From NCBI RefSeq assembly GCF_009884975.1, contig NZ_CP041970.1:1054001-1118000 (forward strand): 64,000 nucleotides of DNA, read 5' to 3'. Numbering within the stretch: the first letter of the stretch is position 1; every line of letters begins with the position of its first letter. The notes under the pieces are model-generated. The model worked only from the letters and a program-made list of their open reading frames with translations, was not told where the DNA came from and ran no database searches. Made by a program: the position numbers and the translations under genes. Positions 19,192 to 28,658 of the stretch are shown one piece after another. The stretch is from Acinetobacter dispersus (GTDB taxonomy: Bacteria; Pseudomonadota; Gammaproteobacteria; Pseudomonadales; Moraxellaceae).

Positions 19192-20774
19192 AGTATTCTG
19201 AATGGTTGACCTCAGGTTCACACCTGATTCTAAAACAATGGTGTGATGTTTCTGATCGAGATTTTAAAAAGCATGCGAACAGCTTAGAGCTGACACAACG
19301 ACAAATTTTAAACTCAATTTTGCAAAGCTCGCATTTTGCCAAAAAGCACAATGTCAAAGATTATGCGCAATTTGTACAGGCTTTTCCTGCTTCGCGTTAT
19401 AGTGCATGGCGTGAGAATATTCAGCGTTATCGAGACCAGGAATTACAACTCTCAAGCAGTAAACTGGTTCGTTTTCAACCGACTAGTGGTTCGAGTGAGC
19501 AAATTAAATTTATCCCTTACACCAAACTATTTTTAGATGAACTAGATCACGCGATTGCACCATGGATGGCCAGTCTCTATCGCAAATGCCCGCAGTTACG
19601 TTCAGGCACTCATTATTGGTCAGTTTCATGGTTGCCAGAAAGCCAACGTGAGGTACTTAAAGATAAAAATCTCAATGACGACAGTGCATTACTGGGCATT
19701 GGTAAGCGTATTTTATCTAAATTTACTCAAGCAGTTCCCAGTAATGTGGCTTTTGCTGCCAATGCCGATGATGCTTTATTTGCCACCATTTGCTATCTGG
19801 TCGCTAACCGCAATCTGGCCATGATTTCAGTATGGAGTCCGACCTTTGCTTTGCAACTTTTAGATCGTTTAGAGTCTATGCAGCAAGAGGTGATTGAAGT
19901 TTTAGAAACAGGTCGATGGGGAGCGCGCCAAGCTTCATTAAAAGAAGTCAAAGCGCCATTCAGTCCAGAAAGTGCAAAGTGTCTGATGGACAGTTCAAAT
20001 GGTGAACACATTGATTTTAAAAGGTTATGGCCAATACTGAGTTTAGTATCGAGTTGGGATACCGCAGGATCTAAAGCTTGGGCGGAAAAACTAAAGCAAC
20101 GCCTTCCATCTGTACAATTTGAAGGTAAAGGCTTATGGGCCACCGAAGGTGTAGTCACCATTCCATATAACGATCATTATCCACTGGCTTATCAAAGTCA
20201 TTTCTATGAATTTGAATATTTAGAAGGTGAAAAAACGGGACAAATCATTCCATCTTGGGAGCTCAAGGTCGGAGATGTGGTCAGTCCAATTATCACATCA
20301 GGCAATGGTTTATTACGTTATTGCCTTGATGACTGCTTACGGGTGACCAGTTTTCTTGAACAAGTACCGTGTTTTGAGTTTCAAGGTCGCCGTTTTGGTG
20401 TGGATTTAGTGGGAGAGAAGCTTGCACCAGAAACAGCACAGCAATTGCTTTCACAACTGAATGAAACCGACTCTAAAGCAATCTCGTTGTTGGCAATTGA
20501 TACTGAGCAACTAGTTAAGCCGTTCTATTGTGTTCTGTTTGAGGGTGAGATTCATCACAGTATTGATGATGATTATATTGATCAGATTTTGCGTCAAAAC
20601 TTTCATTATGAGTTGGCTCGTAATCTCGGTCAGTTAGATCAGCCTCAGATTCGTCAAGCCAATAATGGTTGGAACGCCTACAAAAAGCTGGTTATGTTCG
20701 ATGGCATCATCGAGGGCAATATTAAGCCTGAACCACTTAAGAAAGTTACCTTGAATAGTTTGGAACAACTATGA
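19188..20774 (+). CDS. GH3-family acyl-acid amide synthetase
   Basis: GH3 enzymes adenylate a carboxylic acid and join it to an amine, usually an amino acid. This 528-residue protein carries the three nucleotide-binding motifs in variant form: FQPTSGSSEQIKFIP (about 96-110), LWATEG (316-321) and YCLDDCLRV (378-386, family YRxGD). Start ATG 19188 has AAGGAG at 7 bases, and the four-base overlap with the preceding gene supports it over the upstream ATG at 19140. Bacterial members are largely uncharacterised. Its place between acyltransferase-like genes and a tripartite pump suggests synthesis of an exported N-acyl conjugate. Confidence 0.87.
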   Translation: MKYSEWLTSGSHLILKQWCDVSDRDFKKHANSLELTQRQILNSILQSSHFAKKHNVKDYAQFVQAFPASRYSAWRENIQRYRDQELQLSSSKLVRFQPTSGSSEQIKFIPYTKLFLDELDHAIAPWMASLYRKCPQLRSGTHYWSVSWLPESQREVLKDKNLNDDSALLGIGKRILSKFTQAVPSNVAFAANADDALFATICYLVANRNLAMISVWSPTFALQLLDRLESMQQEVIEVLETGRWGARQASLKEVKAPFSPESAKCLMDSSNGEHIDFKRLWPILSLVSSWDTAGSKAWAEKLKQRLPSVQFEGKGLWATEGVVTIPYNDHYPLAYQSHFYEFEYLEGEKTGQIIPSWELKVGDVVSPIITSGNGLLRYCLDDCLRVTSFLEQVPCFEFQGRRFGVDLVGEKLAPETAQQLLSQLNETDSKAISLLAIDTEQLVKPFYCVLFEGEIHHSIDDDYIDQILRQNFHYELARNLGQLDQPQIRQANNGWNAYKKLVMFDGIIEGNIKPEPLKKVTLNSLEQL

Positions 20775-22105
20775 AGAAAAGGATGACGAAATTTAACCAT
20801 CGATTCTTTAAGTTCTCCCAATACGCGTTCTGTATGGGATTGTTGTTGGCATCCAGTATGGTGGATGCCATGACTTTAGACGAAGCTTTGTCCGCCAGTT
20901 TAAGGCATGAAAGCCAATTGGAGGTGAGTCGTTTAAGTGTCAATCAATCGACAGCAATGCTGGAACAGGCAAAACAACGTGATGGCCTCAAAGTGAACTT
21001 GGTTGGGCAACTCGATTATGAAAGAGTCGAGACCCCGACTAATGTCATGTTTCCAACTGAAGGAAATCGAAAAGGTCGTAGTTTGCAATTACAAATGGAT
21101 TACCCTATCTACACATCAGGGCGACATCGCTTGGGTATTGATGTTGCTAAAAATCAACTTTCTGCACATTCTCAGGGTCTTTCAGATCAACGTTCTGAAA
21201 CGATTTTGAATACAGTTATGGTCTATACCGATGTACTGAAAAAGAAAGCGATTCTGGAGCTGAGAAAAAAAACCATGTCTAACTTACAGCGTTCGCTGTA
21301 TGAGTCACAGCGACGTTTTGATGTGGGGATGATTACCCGTGCAGATTTAGCGCAAGTGCTGGCTCAAGTCGCTCAGGGACAAGCCGATATTACGCAAGCC
21401 CAATCCAATCTCACGGTGAGTGAAGCTCAATTCTACCAAATTACAGGTCTGAACGCGGATAATTTAACCGCAGTTAAGCGTCTACCAGAGGTTTCCAATA
21501 ATCTGGATGAGATCTTGACTAAAACCAAGAATCATCCTGCCTTACTACGTGCCAAATATGAGAAACAAGCTTCTGAAAAGCAATATGCTTTAACCAAACG
21601 AGAGCTATGGCCAACAGTTATGCTTACCAGTCGTGCTGGCGCACAGCATGAGGCCAGTTATATTGGTTCGGAAAGTAACAACTACATGGTGGGAGTGCAA
21701 CTTAATGTGCCACTCTATGACGATGGTTTGAATCGCGCCAATATTCGTAAAGCACAAGCGGATGTTGATTTGGCCAATCAAAAGATTCGTAGCCTTGAAC
21801 TGGATTTGAATCAACGGGCACGTACCACCTATGCACAATTACAGACGATCCGTCAGAACAAAGATGCACTGCAAAATGCCATTGATGCTGCTTCAATTGC
21901 TTTTGTTTATACCCGTAAAGAGTTTGAGCTGGGGACCAAAACCACTTTTGATTTATTGAATACTGAACAAAAGTTATTGGATGTTCAAACTCAGAAAACG
22001 GTCAACGAGCAGGATGAAATTGTTTTTGTTTATCAGCTCTTAGACCAAATGGGACACCTCAATGATTTGGTGTCTACACAAAATACTGAACAGGTGAATA
22101 ATTAA
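20771..22105 (+). CDS. TolC-like outer membrane efflux protein
   Basis: Outer-membrane channel of 444 residues with a signal peptide (about 1-33, ending near SSMVDA) and the two internal repeats of long helices typical of TolC, each starting with a TLDEAL-like or LAQVLAQVAQGQADITQAQ-like stretch. It shares an ATGA overlap with the GH3 gene, so it is coupled to the biosynthetic enzymes rather than to the MFS pump. It completes an EmrA-EmrB-TolC type machine spanning both membranes. Confidence 0.9.
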   Translation: MKKRMTKFNHRFFKFSQYAFCMGLLLASSMVDAMTLDEALSASLRHESQLEVSRLSVNQSTAMLEQAKQRDGLKVNLVGQLDYERVETPTNVMFPTEGNRKGRSLQLQMDYPIYTSGRHRLGIDVAKNQLSAHSQGLSDQRSETILNTVMVYTDVLKKKAILELRKKTMSNLQRSLYESQRRFDVGMITRADLAQVLAQVAQGQADITQAQSNLTVSEAQFYQITGLNADNLTAVKRLPEVSNNLDEILTKTKNHPALLRAKYEKQASEKQYALTKRELWPTVMLTSRAGAQHEASYIGSESNNYMVGVQLNVPLYDDGLNRANIRKAQADVDLANQKIRSLELDLNQRARTTYAQLQTIRQNKDALQNAIDAASIAFVYTRKEFELGTKTTFDLLNTEQKLLDVQTQKTVNEQDEIVFVYQLLDQMGHLNDLVSTQNTEQVNN

Positions 22106-23271
22106 TGAAAACAAATCCACCAAATATTCAAAATAATCCGTTGATTACCCGTGAAGCAACCTTGGCTGATGATCAAGCTTTACGTCAACTGATTGCGGTG
22201 CCGATGACCACCAAAGGGGTGCAAATCAGTTTCCAGCGTGAACCAAGTTATTTTAAGGCTTCAGATATTCTGTATCGGCATAAGCTGCATGTGGTGATTG
22301 AAGATACGGAAAGTCAGAAAAATGTCGCCTGTTACAGTAATGGCCATCGTCCATGCTATGTCGATAAAGCGGTACAAAATGTACGCTATGCCAGTGATTT
22401 GCGTGTTGATCCAAACTATCGTGGTAAATCATTGGTCAAGGCTTTGGGTGTACATGTCAAACAAACCATGCACCAGCCTGATTTTAGTCAGATGATTATT
22501 TTTAATGATAATTATGCGGCACGAGCAGCAATACAAACTGGAAAAACAGGAATTCCTGATTATTATGACGAAGGCCTGATTGAGACTTTAACCTTGACTC
22601 ATCTTGGAGCCAAAAGAAAAATTAAAACCTTTATAGATCGTAAAACCAAGACTGAAACAGAGGTCAGCGAGATTAAATCTTGTGTGGCGCGTCCTGAACA
22701 TATTACGGCAATGAATCGGTTTATTGGTGAAATGTCGCAGCATTATAATTTTATCCCTGCTTATAATTTCGAAGAATTACAGGCAGGGCATCAGTATTTT
22801 ACGGGCTTGAAGCTTTCAGACTTTCAGCTTTATTTTCAAGATGCGAAACTCGTTGGAATGTTTGGATTATGGGATCAACACGGCCTTAAACAAACCAAAA
22901 TCTTGCATTACAGTTCAGCGATTGGTGTACTGCGTCCGATTTATAATTTACTGACCAAAGTCACTAAAGCTATGCCATTACCTAAACTCGGTGATTCCTT
23001 AAAATATCATGTGTTACACAGCTTGTTGTGCCATCCGCAGCAGTTAGCACTGCATCATTTAATGCTTGAAGATGCGCAGAAACTCTCTAAGCAACGAGGT
23101 GTAGGAATCGTCAGTTTTACCTTATCGCATCAAGATCCACGTTTTCAGCTGAATCAGTTTTATAAGGGTGAACGCTTAACAGGCATGCATGGCTTTATTA
23201 GTTTTCTGGGTGATCCACGTCCAAACTTTGATAAGAGTCTAATTCCGTATTTAGAAGTTGGGCGAATTTGA
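22105..23271 (+). CDS. GNAT-family N-acetyltransferase, possibly two-domain
   Basis: A 388-residue protein. The N-terminal half holds a GNAT domain with the acetyl-CoA loop in DLRVDPNYRGKSLVKALG (about 96-113). The C-terminal half (about 195-380) may be a second, degenerate GNAT fold. It overlaps the TolC stop by one base (TAATG), so it is the last gene of the coupled set GNAT-like/GH3/TolC/GNAT. It may acylate or cap the exported product, or protect the producer. A strong terminator follows 17 bases later. Confidence 0.8.
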   Translation: MKTNPPNIQNNPLITREATLADDQALRQLIAVPMTTKGVQISFQREPSYFKASDILYRHKLHVVIEDTESQKNVACYSNGHRPCYVDKAVQNVRYASDLRVDPNYRGKSLVKALGVHVKQTMHQPDFSQMIIFNDNYAARAAIQTGKTGIPDYYDEGLIETLTLTHLGAKRKIKTFIDRKTKTETEVSEIKSCVARPEHITAMNRFIGEMSQHYNFIPAYNFEELQAGHQYFTGLKLSDFQLYFQDAKLVGMFGLWDQHGLKQTKILHYSSAIGVLRPIYNLLTKVTKAMPLPKLGDSLKYHVLHSLLCHPQQLALHHLMLEDAQKLSKQRGVGIVSFTLSHQDPRFQLNQFYKGERLTGMHGFISFLGDPRPNFDKSLIPYLEVGRI

Positions 23272-23288
23272 TTGGAGCAATAAAAAAC

Positions 23289-23328
23289 GCCTCAAAGTGC
23301 GTAAATGATTGGGCTTTGAGGCTTTTTT
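23289..23328 (+). terminator. Rho-independent terminator of the GH3-exporter operon
   Basis: GCCTCAAAG and its exact complement separated by 16 bases, followed by six T residues. It marks the end of the unit starting at the emrA-like gene and separates it from the convergent SRPBCC gene. Confidence 0.85.
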
Positions 23329-23341
23329 ATATGTAAATAGA

Positions 23342-23812
23342 TTAGGCTTTTAGTCCTTGAGCATATTCAACCAGTTGATCAATCACCGTTCCCCAACCTT
23401 CAAAGAAGCCCATGTCTTCGTGTTGTTGGCGAGTTTCAGCAGTACGGTGTCTGGCAATTGCGGTATATTTGGTCGCACCATTGCCTGCATCTTCTAGCAA
23501 CAGAATCGCAGTCATAAATGGATTTTCAGCAGGTTTCCAGTCCTCAGTATAAGTATCGGTAAAGACCAATTTTTTGCCATCAATCACTTCTAGATAAACA
23601 CCTTCATTCTTGATTTCATTGCCATCAACATCAAAGATGGTATTGAATTTTCCACCGACTCGTAAATCAATTTCACAGGCTTTGATTGAGTGAGGGCGAG
23701 GAATAAAGAAGTGTTGGATATGTTCGGGTTTGGTCCAACATTCCCAGACCAGTTCACGTGGCACATCAATCACTCTTTCTAGTTTTAAATCAGTTTTTGG
23801 ATCCAGTTTCAT
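23342..23812 (-). CDS. SRPBCC (AHSA1-like) domain protein
   Basis: A 156-residue START-like/AHSA1 domain protein, with the typical N-terminal segment LERVIDVPRELVWECWTKPEHIQHFF and C-terminal FFEGWGTVIDQL. These bind hydrophobic ligands; function is unassigned. The gene overlaps the end of the upstream ArsR gene by 23 bases, a widespread pairing in which the ArsR protein controls the SRPBCC gene. Good ribosome site GGAAAAGAG. Confidence 0.87.
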   Translation of the reverse strand: MKLDPKTDLKLERVIDVPRELVWECWTKPEHIQHFFIPRPHSIKACEIDLRVGGKFNTIFDVDGNEIKNEGVYLEVIDGKKLVFTDTYTEDWKPAENPFMTAILLLEDAGNGATKYTAIARHRTAETRQQHEDMGFFEGWGTVIDQLVEYAQGLKA

Positions 23813-24149
23813 TTTCTCTTTTCCTTTTTAATTCGAGTGCATAACGATCAAATTGATTAAGTCGTTGTTCCCAGATTGCCCGTTGCTCACTTAACCAATT
23901 TTGCATGGGGATGAATGCATCGGGTGTCAGAGCACAAGTTCTGATTCGTCCATTTTTTTCTGAATGAATAAGTCCTGCTTCTTCTAATTTATTTAAATGT
24001 TTTAGAAAAGATGGCAGGGCCATGTCATGTTGTTCAGCCAGTTCAGTGATCGATGCCGTCCCAAAAGACAGTCGCGTTAAGATATCTCTGCGCGTTGGAT
24101 CACTGAGAGCACTGAATAACAAATCGAGTTTAGAATCATACTTAGCCAT
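23790..24149 (-). CDS. ArsR-family transcriptional regulator
   Basis: Winged helix-turn-helix repressor of about 119 residues (ATG at 24149; a longer frame opens at 24179 but would run through the apparent promoter). Contains FSALSDPTRRDILTRLSFGTASITELAEQHDMALPSFLKHLNKLEEAGLI. Metal-binding CVC motifs of arsenic or cadmium sensors are absent, which fits the SRPBCC-linked subgroup rather than a metal sensor. Probably autoregulates through the inverted repeat upstream. Confidence 0.88.
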   Translation of the reverse strand: MAKYDSKLDLLFSALSDPTRRDILTRLSFGTASITELAEQHDMALPSFLKHLNKLEEAGLIHSEKNGRIRTCALTPDAFIPMQNWLSEQRAIWEQRLNQFDRYALELKRKRENETGSKN

Positions 24150-24158
24150 AAAGCTAAG

Positions 24159-24188
24159 TATTGCACAAAAAATACTCATCTTGCAATA
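24159..24188 (-). promoter_or_regulatory. putative ArsR-SRPBCC promoter/operator
   Basis: Inverted repeat TATTGCA-N16-TGCAATA directly before the ArsR start. On the minus strand TTGCAA can serve as -35 with CAATAC 17 bases on as a weak -10, so the repeat coincides with the promoter. A regulator bound to it would repress. Confidence 0.45.
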
Positions 24189-24190
24189 AA

Positions 24191-24214
24191 AAACTTAGCT
24201 TTTTAGCTAAGTTT
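24191..24214. terminator. perfect hairpin terminator
   Basis: Ten-base perfect stem AAACTTAGCT/AGCTAAGTTT with a TTTT loop, flanked by A-rich and T-rich DNA on the two sides. It lies after the EamA gene on the minus strand and upstream of the ArsR promoter, so it ends eamA transcription. Confidence 0.8.
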
Positions 24215-24234
24215 TTATTGCCGTTTGTATCGCT

Positions 24235-25149
24235 CTATTTTTCTTGTTTATTGGTTAAAATAACCCCAATAAAACTTAGACTACCACCCACCAGCATTGA
24301 CCAAGTGATGGGTTCATTCAGAATAAGAAATGCCAGTAAGACTGCAAATACAGGTACTAAATTATTAAATACGATGGTTCGAGATGCACCAATGCTGTGA
24401 ATCGCCTCGGCATACCAGACAAAAGTCAGTACAGTACCAAAGGCACCTAGAAATACAATTGATAACCCGCTACGAAGAGAAATATGCGGCAGAGAAAACT
24501 GCATAAATTCAGGCATAAGACTGATGAATAGAAATAATGTTCCCCAAAGTACTGAATACGTGGTCATGGTTAAAGCGGGTGCATGGGTCTGCTTAAAGCA
24601 GATTGTGTAAATGACCCAACTCAAGACCGCGCCACACATCATCATTTCACCTGTGCCAAAAGATTGAGTGAATGCAGCAAAAAGTTCACCTTTACTCACG
24701 ACGATCAGTGTGCCAACTAAAGCGAGACATACACCTAAATAATTTATGCTTCGAAGCCTTTCCTGAAAGAATATCCGCATGGCTAAGATGGTTAAAATAG
24801 GGGATAAGCTCACAAACAGTGCCGTTCTGCCTGCTTCAATTCTGGATAGAGCAGCAAAGAAAAATAAATTATAAGCAAGCACACCCGTCAATCCCATCAA
24901 GATGGCATAGACATGTTGTTGTACAGAAAGATTGGGAAATCCTCCTGTACTTTTCAACAAGATCAAGACCAGTAAGATCGCAGCAAAGCCAAAGCGTAAT
25001 AATGCAGATAAGTTTGGAGAGAGTTCCGCAGCAACAATACGTCCTGCGATGAAGGTACCACCCCACATCATGGCAACACAGATCAGCTTAAAATAAACAG
25101 TGGAGCTTGAAAGAGAAATGGCTAAATGACGCATGAAAGTCTTAATCAA
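24235..25149 (-). CDS. EamA/DMT-family transporter
   Basis: Inner-membrane protein of 304 residues with ten hydrophobic helices in two EamA repeats; motifs include MMWGGTFIAGRIVAAELSPN near the start and FNNLVPVFAVLLAFLILNEPITW in the second repeat. Members export amino acids, nucleosides or drugs; the substrate here is unknown. It is divergent from the LysR gene, the usual arrangement in which the LysR protein controls the exporter. Confidence 0.88.
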   Translation of the reverse strand: MIKTFMRHLAISLSSSTVYFKLICVAMMWGGTFIAGRIVAAELSPNLSALLRFGFAAILLVLILLKSTGGFPNLSVQQHVYAILMGLTGVLAYNLFFFAALSRIEAGRTALFVSLSPILTILAMRIFFQERLRSINYLGVCLALVGTLIVVSKGELFAAFTQSFGTGEMMMCGAVLSWVIYTICFKQTHAPALTMTTYSVLWGTLFLFISLMPEFMQFSLPHISLRSGLSIVFLGAFGTVLTFVWYAEAIHSIGASRTIVFNNLVPVFAVLLAFLILNEPITWSMLVGGSLSFIGVILTNKQEK

Positions 25150-25220
25150 TATAGAATTAAATCAAATCGTAAAACTAATTTATTTTTATAGTAAAATGAG
25201 CTTTTACTCATGAATGCATC

Positions 25221-26096
25221 ATGATGACGCTGACCCAACTCGAAATATTTTCAAAACTCGCGGAACTAAAAAATTTTACCCATACTGCACAACAACTGAA
25301 TATTTCACAGTCAGCGATTTCGCATGCACTGAAAGCGTTGGAAAAGAAGTGGGAAACCCAACTGTTTTATCGAAATAACAATGAAGTCGAACTGACTGCT
25401 GCAGGACAACGCTTACTGCCTTATGTGAATGAAATCTTGAATGTTTCTAACATTATTCATCAAGAAGTAATGGACCTAAAAGGTCTAAAAGCGGGAACGT
25501 TAAGGATAGGGTCCTTTGGTGCATCATCTTCCAATGTGCTGATTCCACTGATTTTAAAACAGTTTGCGCGGCAATATCCTGATGTTGAGGTGTTGATGAT
25601 GGAAGGTACGGATAAAGAAGTATTGCAATGGATAGATGAACGCAAAGTCGATCTTGGGTTTGTGGTGCTGCCTGAAACCCGCTTTGATAGTTTTGCTTTG
25701 CTGGAGGATATCTTTGTTGCTTTATTGCCAAAGGATTTAGAGATAGCACAAAAGCCAGCAGTGCAATTGCAAGCGTTGATTGATCATCCTTTTATCCTGA
25801 CCAGTGCGGGCAGTCAAAACCATGTCATGGAACTTTTTAAGGCTGCACAATTGACGCCGCAGATTAAGTATAACTTGTCGCAAATCCTGTCGATTTTAAA
25901 TATGGTCAATCACGGTGCTGGGGTTTCGATCGTGGCGGATTTAGCCCTAGACAACAATATTCTTCAGCTATATCCCAATGTGGTAAAACGGCCATTATCT
26001 CCTAATACTAAACGTTCAATAGGTCTAGCAGTCAAAAACAAGCAACAGATGACACCGATTGCAAAAGCCTTTGTTGAGATTGCCGTGCAGCTCTAA
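25221..26096 (+). CDS. LysR-family transcriptional regulator
   Basis: A 291-residue LysR regulator with N-terminal helix-turn-helix (about 3-62: NFTHTAQQLNISQSAISHALKALEKKW) and C-terminal two-lobed effector domain. Two adjacent ATG codons at 25221 and 25224 are possible starts. Divergent from the EamA transporter with a 71-base AT-rich gap, so likely its regulator. Confidence 0.9.
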   Translation: MMTLTQLEIFSKLAELKNFTHTAQQLNISQSAISHALKALEKKWETQLFYRNNNEVELTAAGQRLLPYVNEILNVSNIIHQEVMDLKGLKAGTLRIGSFGASSSNVLIPLILKQFARQYPDVEVLMMEGTDKEVLQWIDERKVDLGFVVLPETRFDSFALLEDIFVALLPKDLEIAQKPAVQLQALIDHPFILTSAGSQNHVMELFKAAQLTPQIKYNLSQILSILNMVNHGAGVSIVADLALDNNILQLYPNVVKRPLSPNTKRSIGLAVKNKQQMTPIAKAFVEIAVQL

Positions 26097-26160
26097 GTTT
26101 AGGTCAATATGGTAAAACTTGTTTAATTGTTCATAAAAAGGCTAGAAAAACAGACAAAAG

Positions 26161-26243
26161 TTATCAATTACACAAAATACTTCTATAATAGCGCCCATCA
26201 ATACTAAGGTCAGTGTTTAGATAGAGTCATAAGACGACCTTAG
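26161..26243 (+). promoter_or_regulatory. promoter and structured leader of the OsmC-YcaO gene
   Basis: TTATCA at 26161-26166 and TATAAT at 26184-26189 are 17 bases apart, a good sigma-70 arrangement. The leader of about 148 bases contains the inverted repeat CTAAGGTC/GACCTTAG at 26204-26243 with a 24-base loop. I recognise no riboswitch class. Confidence 0.55.
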
Positions 26244-26343
26244 CCACAGTTTTTTAAGTCCATTTGTGATCCACGATTCGGCTTATAGATTAATATTTTC
26301 AATCTTATGTACTTGCAACACATAAGAATATTTAGGTGCTCGC

Positions 26344-28548
26344 ATGGAAATCAAGGTTAATTATCTCGACAATCTTCGCCAAGAAGCGAAGTTTGATGAC
26401 TTTACGGTAATCGCCGATCAGCCGATTCGTTATAAAGGCGATGGTTCTGCACCCGGTCCATTTGATTATTTCCTTGCTTCATCTGCGTTATGTGCAGCTT
26501 ACTTTGTCAAAGTGTATTGTGCTGCGCGTGATATTCCAACCGACAACATTCGTTTATCACAGAACAATATTGTTGATCCTGAAAATCGCTACAAACAGAT
26601 TTTTAAAATTCAGGTTGAATTACCAGCTGATATTTCTGAAAAAGACCGTCAAGGTATCTTGCGTTCAATCGATCGCTGTACGGTTAAGAAAGTGATTCAA
26701 ACCGGACCAGAATTTATCATTGAAGAGGTTGAAAGCATTGATGCAGATGCACAAGCCTTATTGATGCCAAGCCTTACCTCTGAAAGCAGCACCTACATTG
26801 CGGGTAAAGATCTGCCATTAGAAGAGACCATTGCCAATATGTCAGGGATTCTGGCAGGTCTAGGCATGAAGATTGAAATCGCATCTTGGCGCAATATCGT
26901 ACCGAATGTCTGGTCCTTGCATATCCGAGATGCACAATCACCAATGTGCTTTACCAATGGTAAAGGCTCAACCAAAGAAAGTGCTTTGGCATCGGCTTTA
27001 GGTGAATTCATTGAACGTTTAAACTGTAACTTCTTCTATAACGATCAATTCTGGGGTGAGGACATTGCCAATGCAGAATTTGTGCATTATCCAGATGAGA
27101 AGTGGTTTAAACCGGGTCCAAATGGCGAATTACCAAAAGAAATTTTGGATGAATATTGTCTCGAAATTTATAATCCAGATGATGAGTTACTCGGTACACA
27201 TTTATATGACACCAACTCAGGGAATACAGCACGTGGTATTTGCTCATTGCCATTTGTACGCCAATCTGATGATGAAATTGTCTATTTCCCATCGAATCTG
27301 ATTGAGAACTTATATCTGAGTAACGGTATGAGTGCGGGCAATACCTTGGCAGAAGCTCAGGTTCAATGCTTATCTGAAATTTTTGAACGTGCGGTTAAAC
27401 GTGAAATTCTGGAAGGTGAAATTGCATTACCCGATGTGCCGCAAGAGGTATTGGCCAAATACCCAAGTATTGTGGCAGGTATCCAAGGCTTGGAAGAGCA
27501 AGGTTTCCCAGTCCTTGTAAAAGATGCATCATTAGGCGGTCAATTCCCTGTGATGTGTGTGACTTTAATGAACCCACGTACAGGCGGTGTATTTGCCTCA
27601 TTTGGTGCGCACCCAAGCTTGGAAGTGGCATTAGAGCGTAGTTTGACTGAATTATTGCAAGGCCGTAGTTTTGAAGGTTTGAACGATTTACCGCAACCAA
27701 CTTTCCAAAGCAATGCAGTGACCGAACCAAACAACTTTGTTGAACACTTCATTGATTCAAGCGGTTTGGTCTCTTGGCGTTTCTTTAGTGCCAAATCAGA
27801 TTATGATTTTGTGGAATGGGATTTCACCAATGAAGGTGAAAACTCCAATGCTGAAGAAGCAGAAGAATTGTTTGGCATCCTTGAAGAAATGGGCAAAGAA
27901 GTCTACATGGCGGTATATGAGCACTTAGGTGCAACCGCATGCCGTATTTTGGTGCCTGATTATTCTGAAATTTATCTTGTTGAAGACCTAATTTGGGACA
28001 ATACCAACAGAGCGATTTTATTCCGTGAAGATATCCTTAATCTACATCGTTTAGATAACGCGCAACTGGAAGCTTTGGTTGAGCGTTTAGAAGAATGCGA
28101 ATTGGATGATTACACCGAAATCACCACCTTGATCGGGATTGAATTCGATGACAATACGGTATGGGGACAATTAACCCTGCTTGAACTCAAGCTGTTGATC
28201 TATCTTGCTTTAGAGCAGTTTGAAGAAGCGAAAGAATTGGTTGAGACTTTCTTGCAATACAATACCAACACGGTAGAACGTGGTTTGTTCTATCAATGCA
28301 TGAATGTGGTGTTAGAAGTTTTACTCGATGATGAAATGGAGCTTGAAGACTACGAAACCAATTTCCGCCGTATGTTTGGTAATGAGCGTATGGATGCTGT
28401 AGTTGGTTCTGTTGAAGGCACAGTCCGTTTCTATGGTCTTACACCAACCAGTATGAAACTGGAAGGGCTTGATCGTCATTTACGTTTAATTGACAGCTAT
28501 AAGAAATTGCATAAAGCACGTGCTAAGGCAGTTAGCTTAAATGGCTAA
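26344..28548 (+). CDS. OsmC domain/YcaO domain fusion protein
   Basis: Large cytoplasmic protein of 734 residues: OsmC-like domain (about 1-140), YcaO ATP-dependent cyclodehydratase-like domain (about 150-580) and a helical, Glu-rich, TPR-like C-terminus. YcaO enzymes activate amide backbones with ATP; E. coli YcaO is linked to beta-methylthiolation of ribosomal protein S12, and the C-terminal part here resembles that stand-alone group rather than RiPP cyclodehydratases. No precursor peptide adjoins. The N-terminal OsmC domain has Cys49 in SALCAAY but lacks the second usual Cys nearby, so peroxidase activity is doubtful. Transcribed alone. Confidence 0.85.
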   Translation: MEIKVNYLDNLRQEAKFDDFTVIADQPIRYKGDGSAPGPFDYFLASSALCAAYFVKVYCAARDIPTDNIRLSQNNIVDPENRYKQIFKIQVELPADISEKDRQGILRSIDRCTVKKVIQTGPEFIIEEVESIDADAQALLMPSLTSESSTYIAGKDLPLEETIANMSGILAGLGMKIEIASWRNIVPNVWSLHIRDAQSPMCFTNGKGSTKESALASALGEFIERLNCNFFYNDQFWGEDIANAEFVHYPDEKWFKPGPNGELPKEILDEYCLEIYNPDDELLGTHLYDTNSGNTARGICSLPFVRQSDDEIVYFPSNLIENLYLSNGMSAGNTLAEAQVQCLSEIFERAVKREILEGEIALPDVPQEVLAKYPSIVAGIQGLEEQGFPVLVKDASLGGQFPVMCVTLMNPRTGGVFASFGAHPSLEVALERSLTELLQGRSFEGLNDLPQPTFQSNAVTEPNNFVEHFIDSSGLVSWRFFSAKSDYDFVEWDFTNEGENSNAEEAEELFGILEEMGKEVYMAVYEHLGATACRILVPDYSEIYLVEDLIWDNTNRAILFREDILNLHRLDNAQLEALVERLEECELDDYTEITTLIGIEFDDNTVWGQLTLLELKLLIYLALEQFEEAKELVETFLQYNTNTVERGLFYQCMNVVLEVLLDDEMELEDYETNFRRMFGNERMDAVVGSVEGTVRFYGLTPTSMKLEGLDRHLRLIDSYKKLHKARAKAVSLNG

Positions 28549-28570
28549 AACTCAATAAATATTGTTTTAA

Positions 28571-28599
28571 AAAGTGCATGTTGATCATGCACTTTTTTT
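28571..28599 (+). terminator. Rho-independent terminator after OsmC-YcaO gene
   Basis: AAAGTGCATG-TTGAT-CATGCACTTT hairpin followed by further T residues, 23 bases after the stop. Confidence 0.88.
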
Positions 28600-28658
28600 A
28601 TTTAGAACCTATAAAATTTTGTTTTTTGGGTCACTCAAAATTTTAATAAATTGATTGC

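Noticed and set aside
26344..28548. YcaO as a RiPP cyclodehydratase
   Set aside because: No precursor peptide, partner protein or exporter adjoins, and the C-terminal architecture fits the stand-alone E. coli YcaO group.
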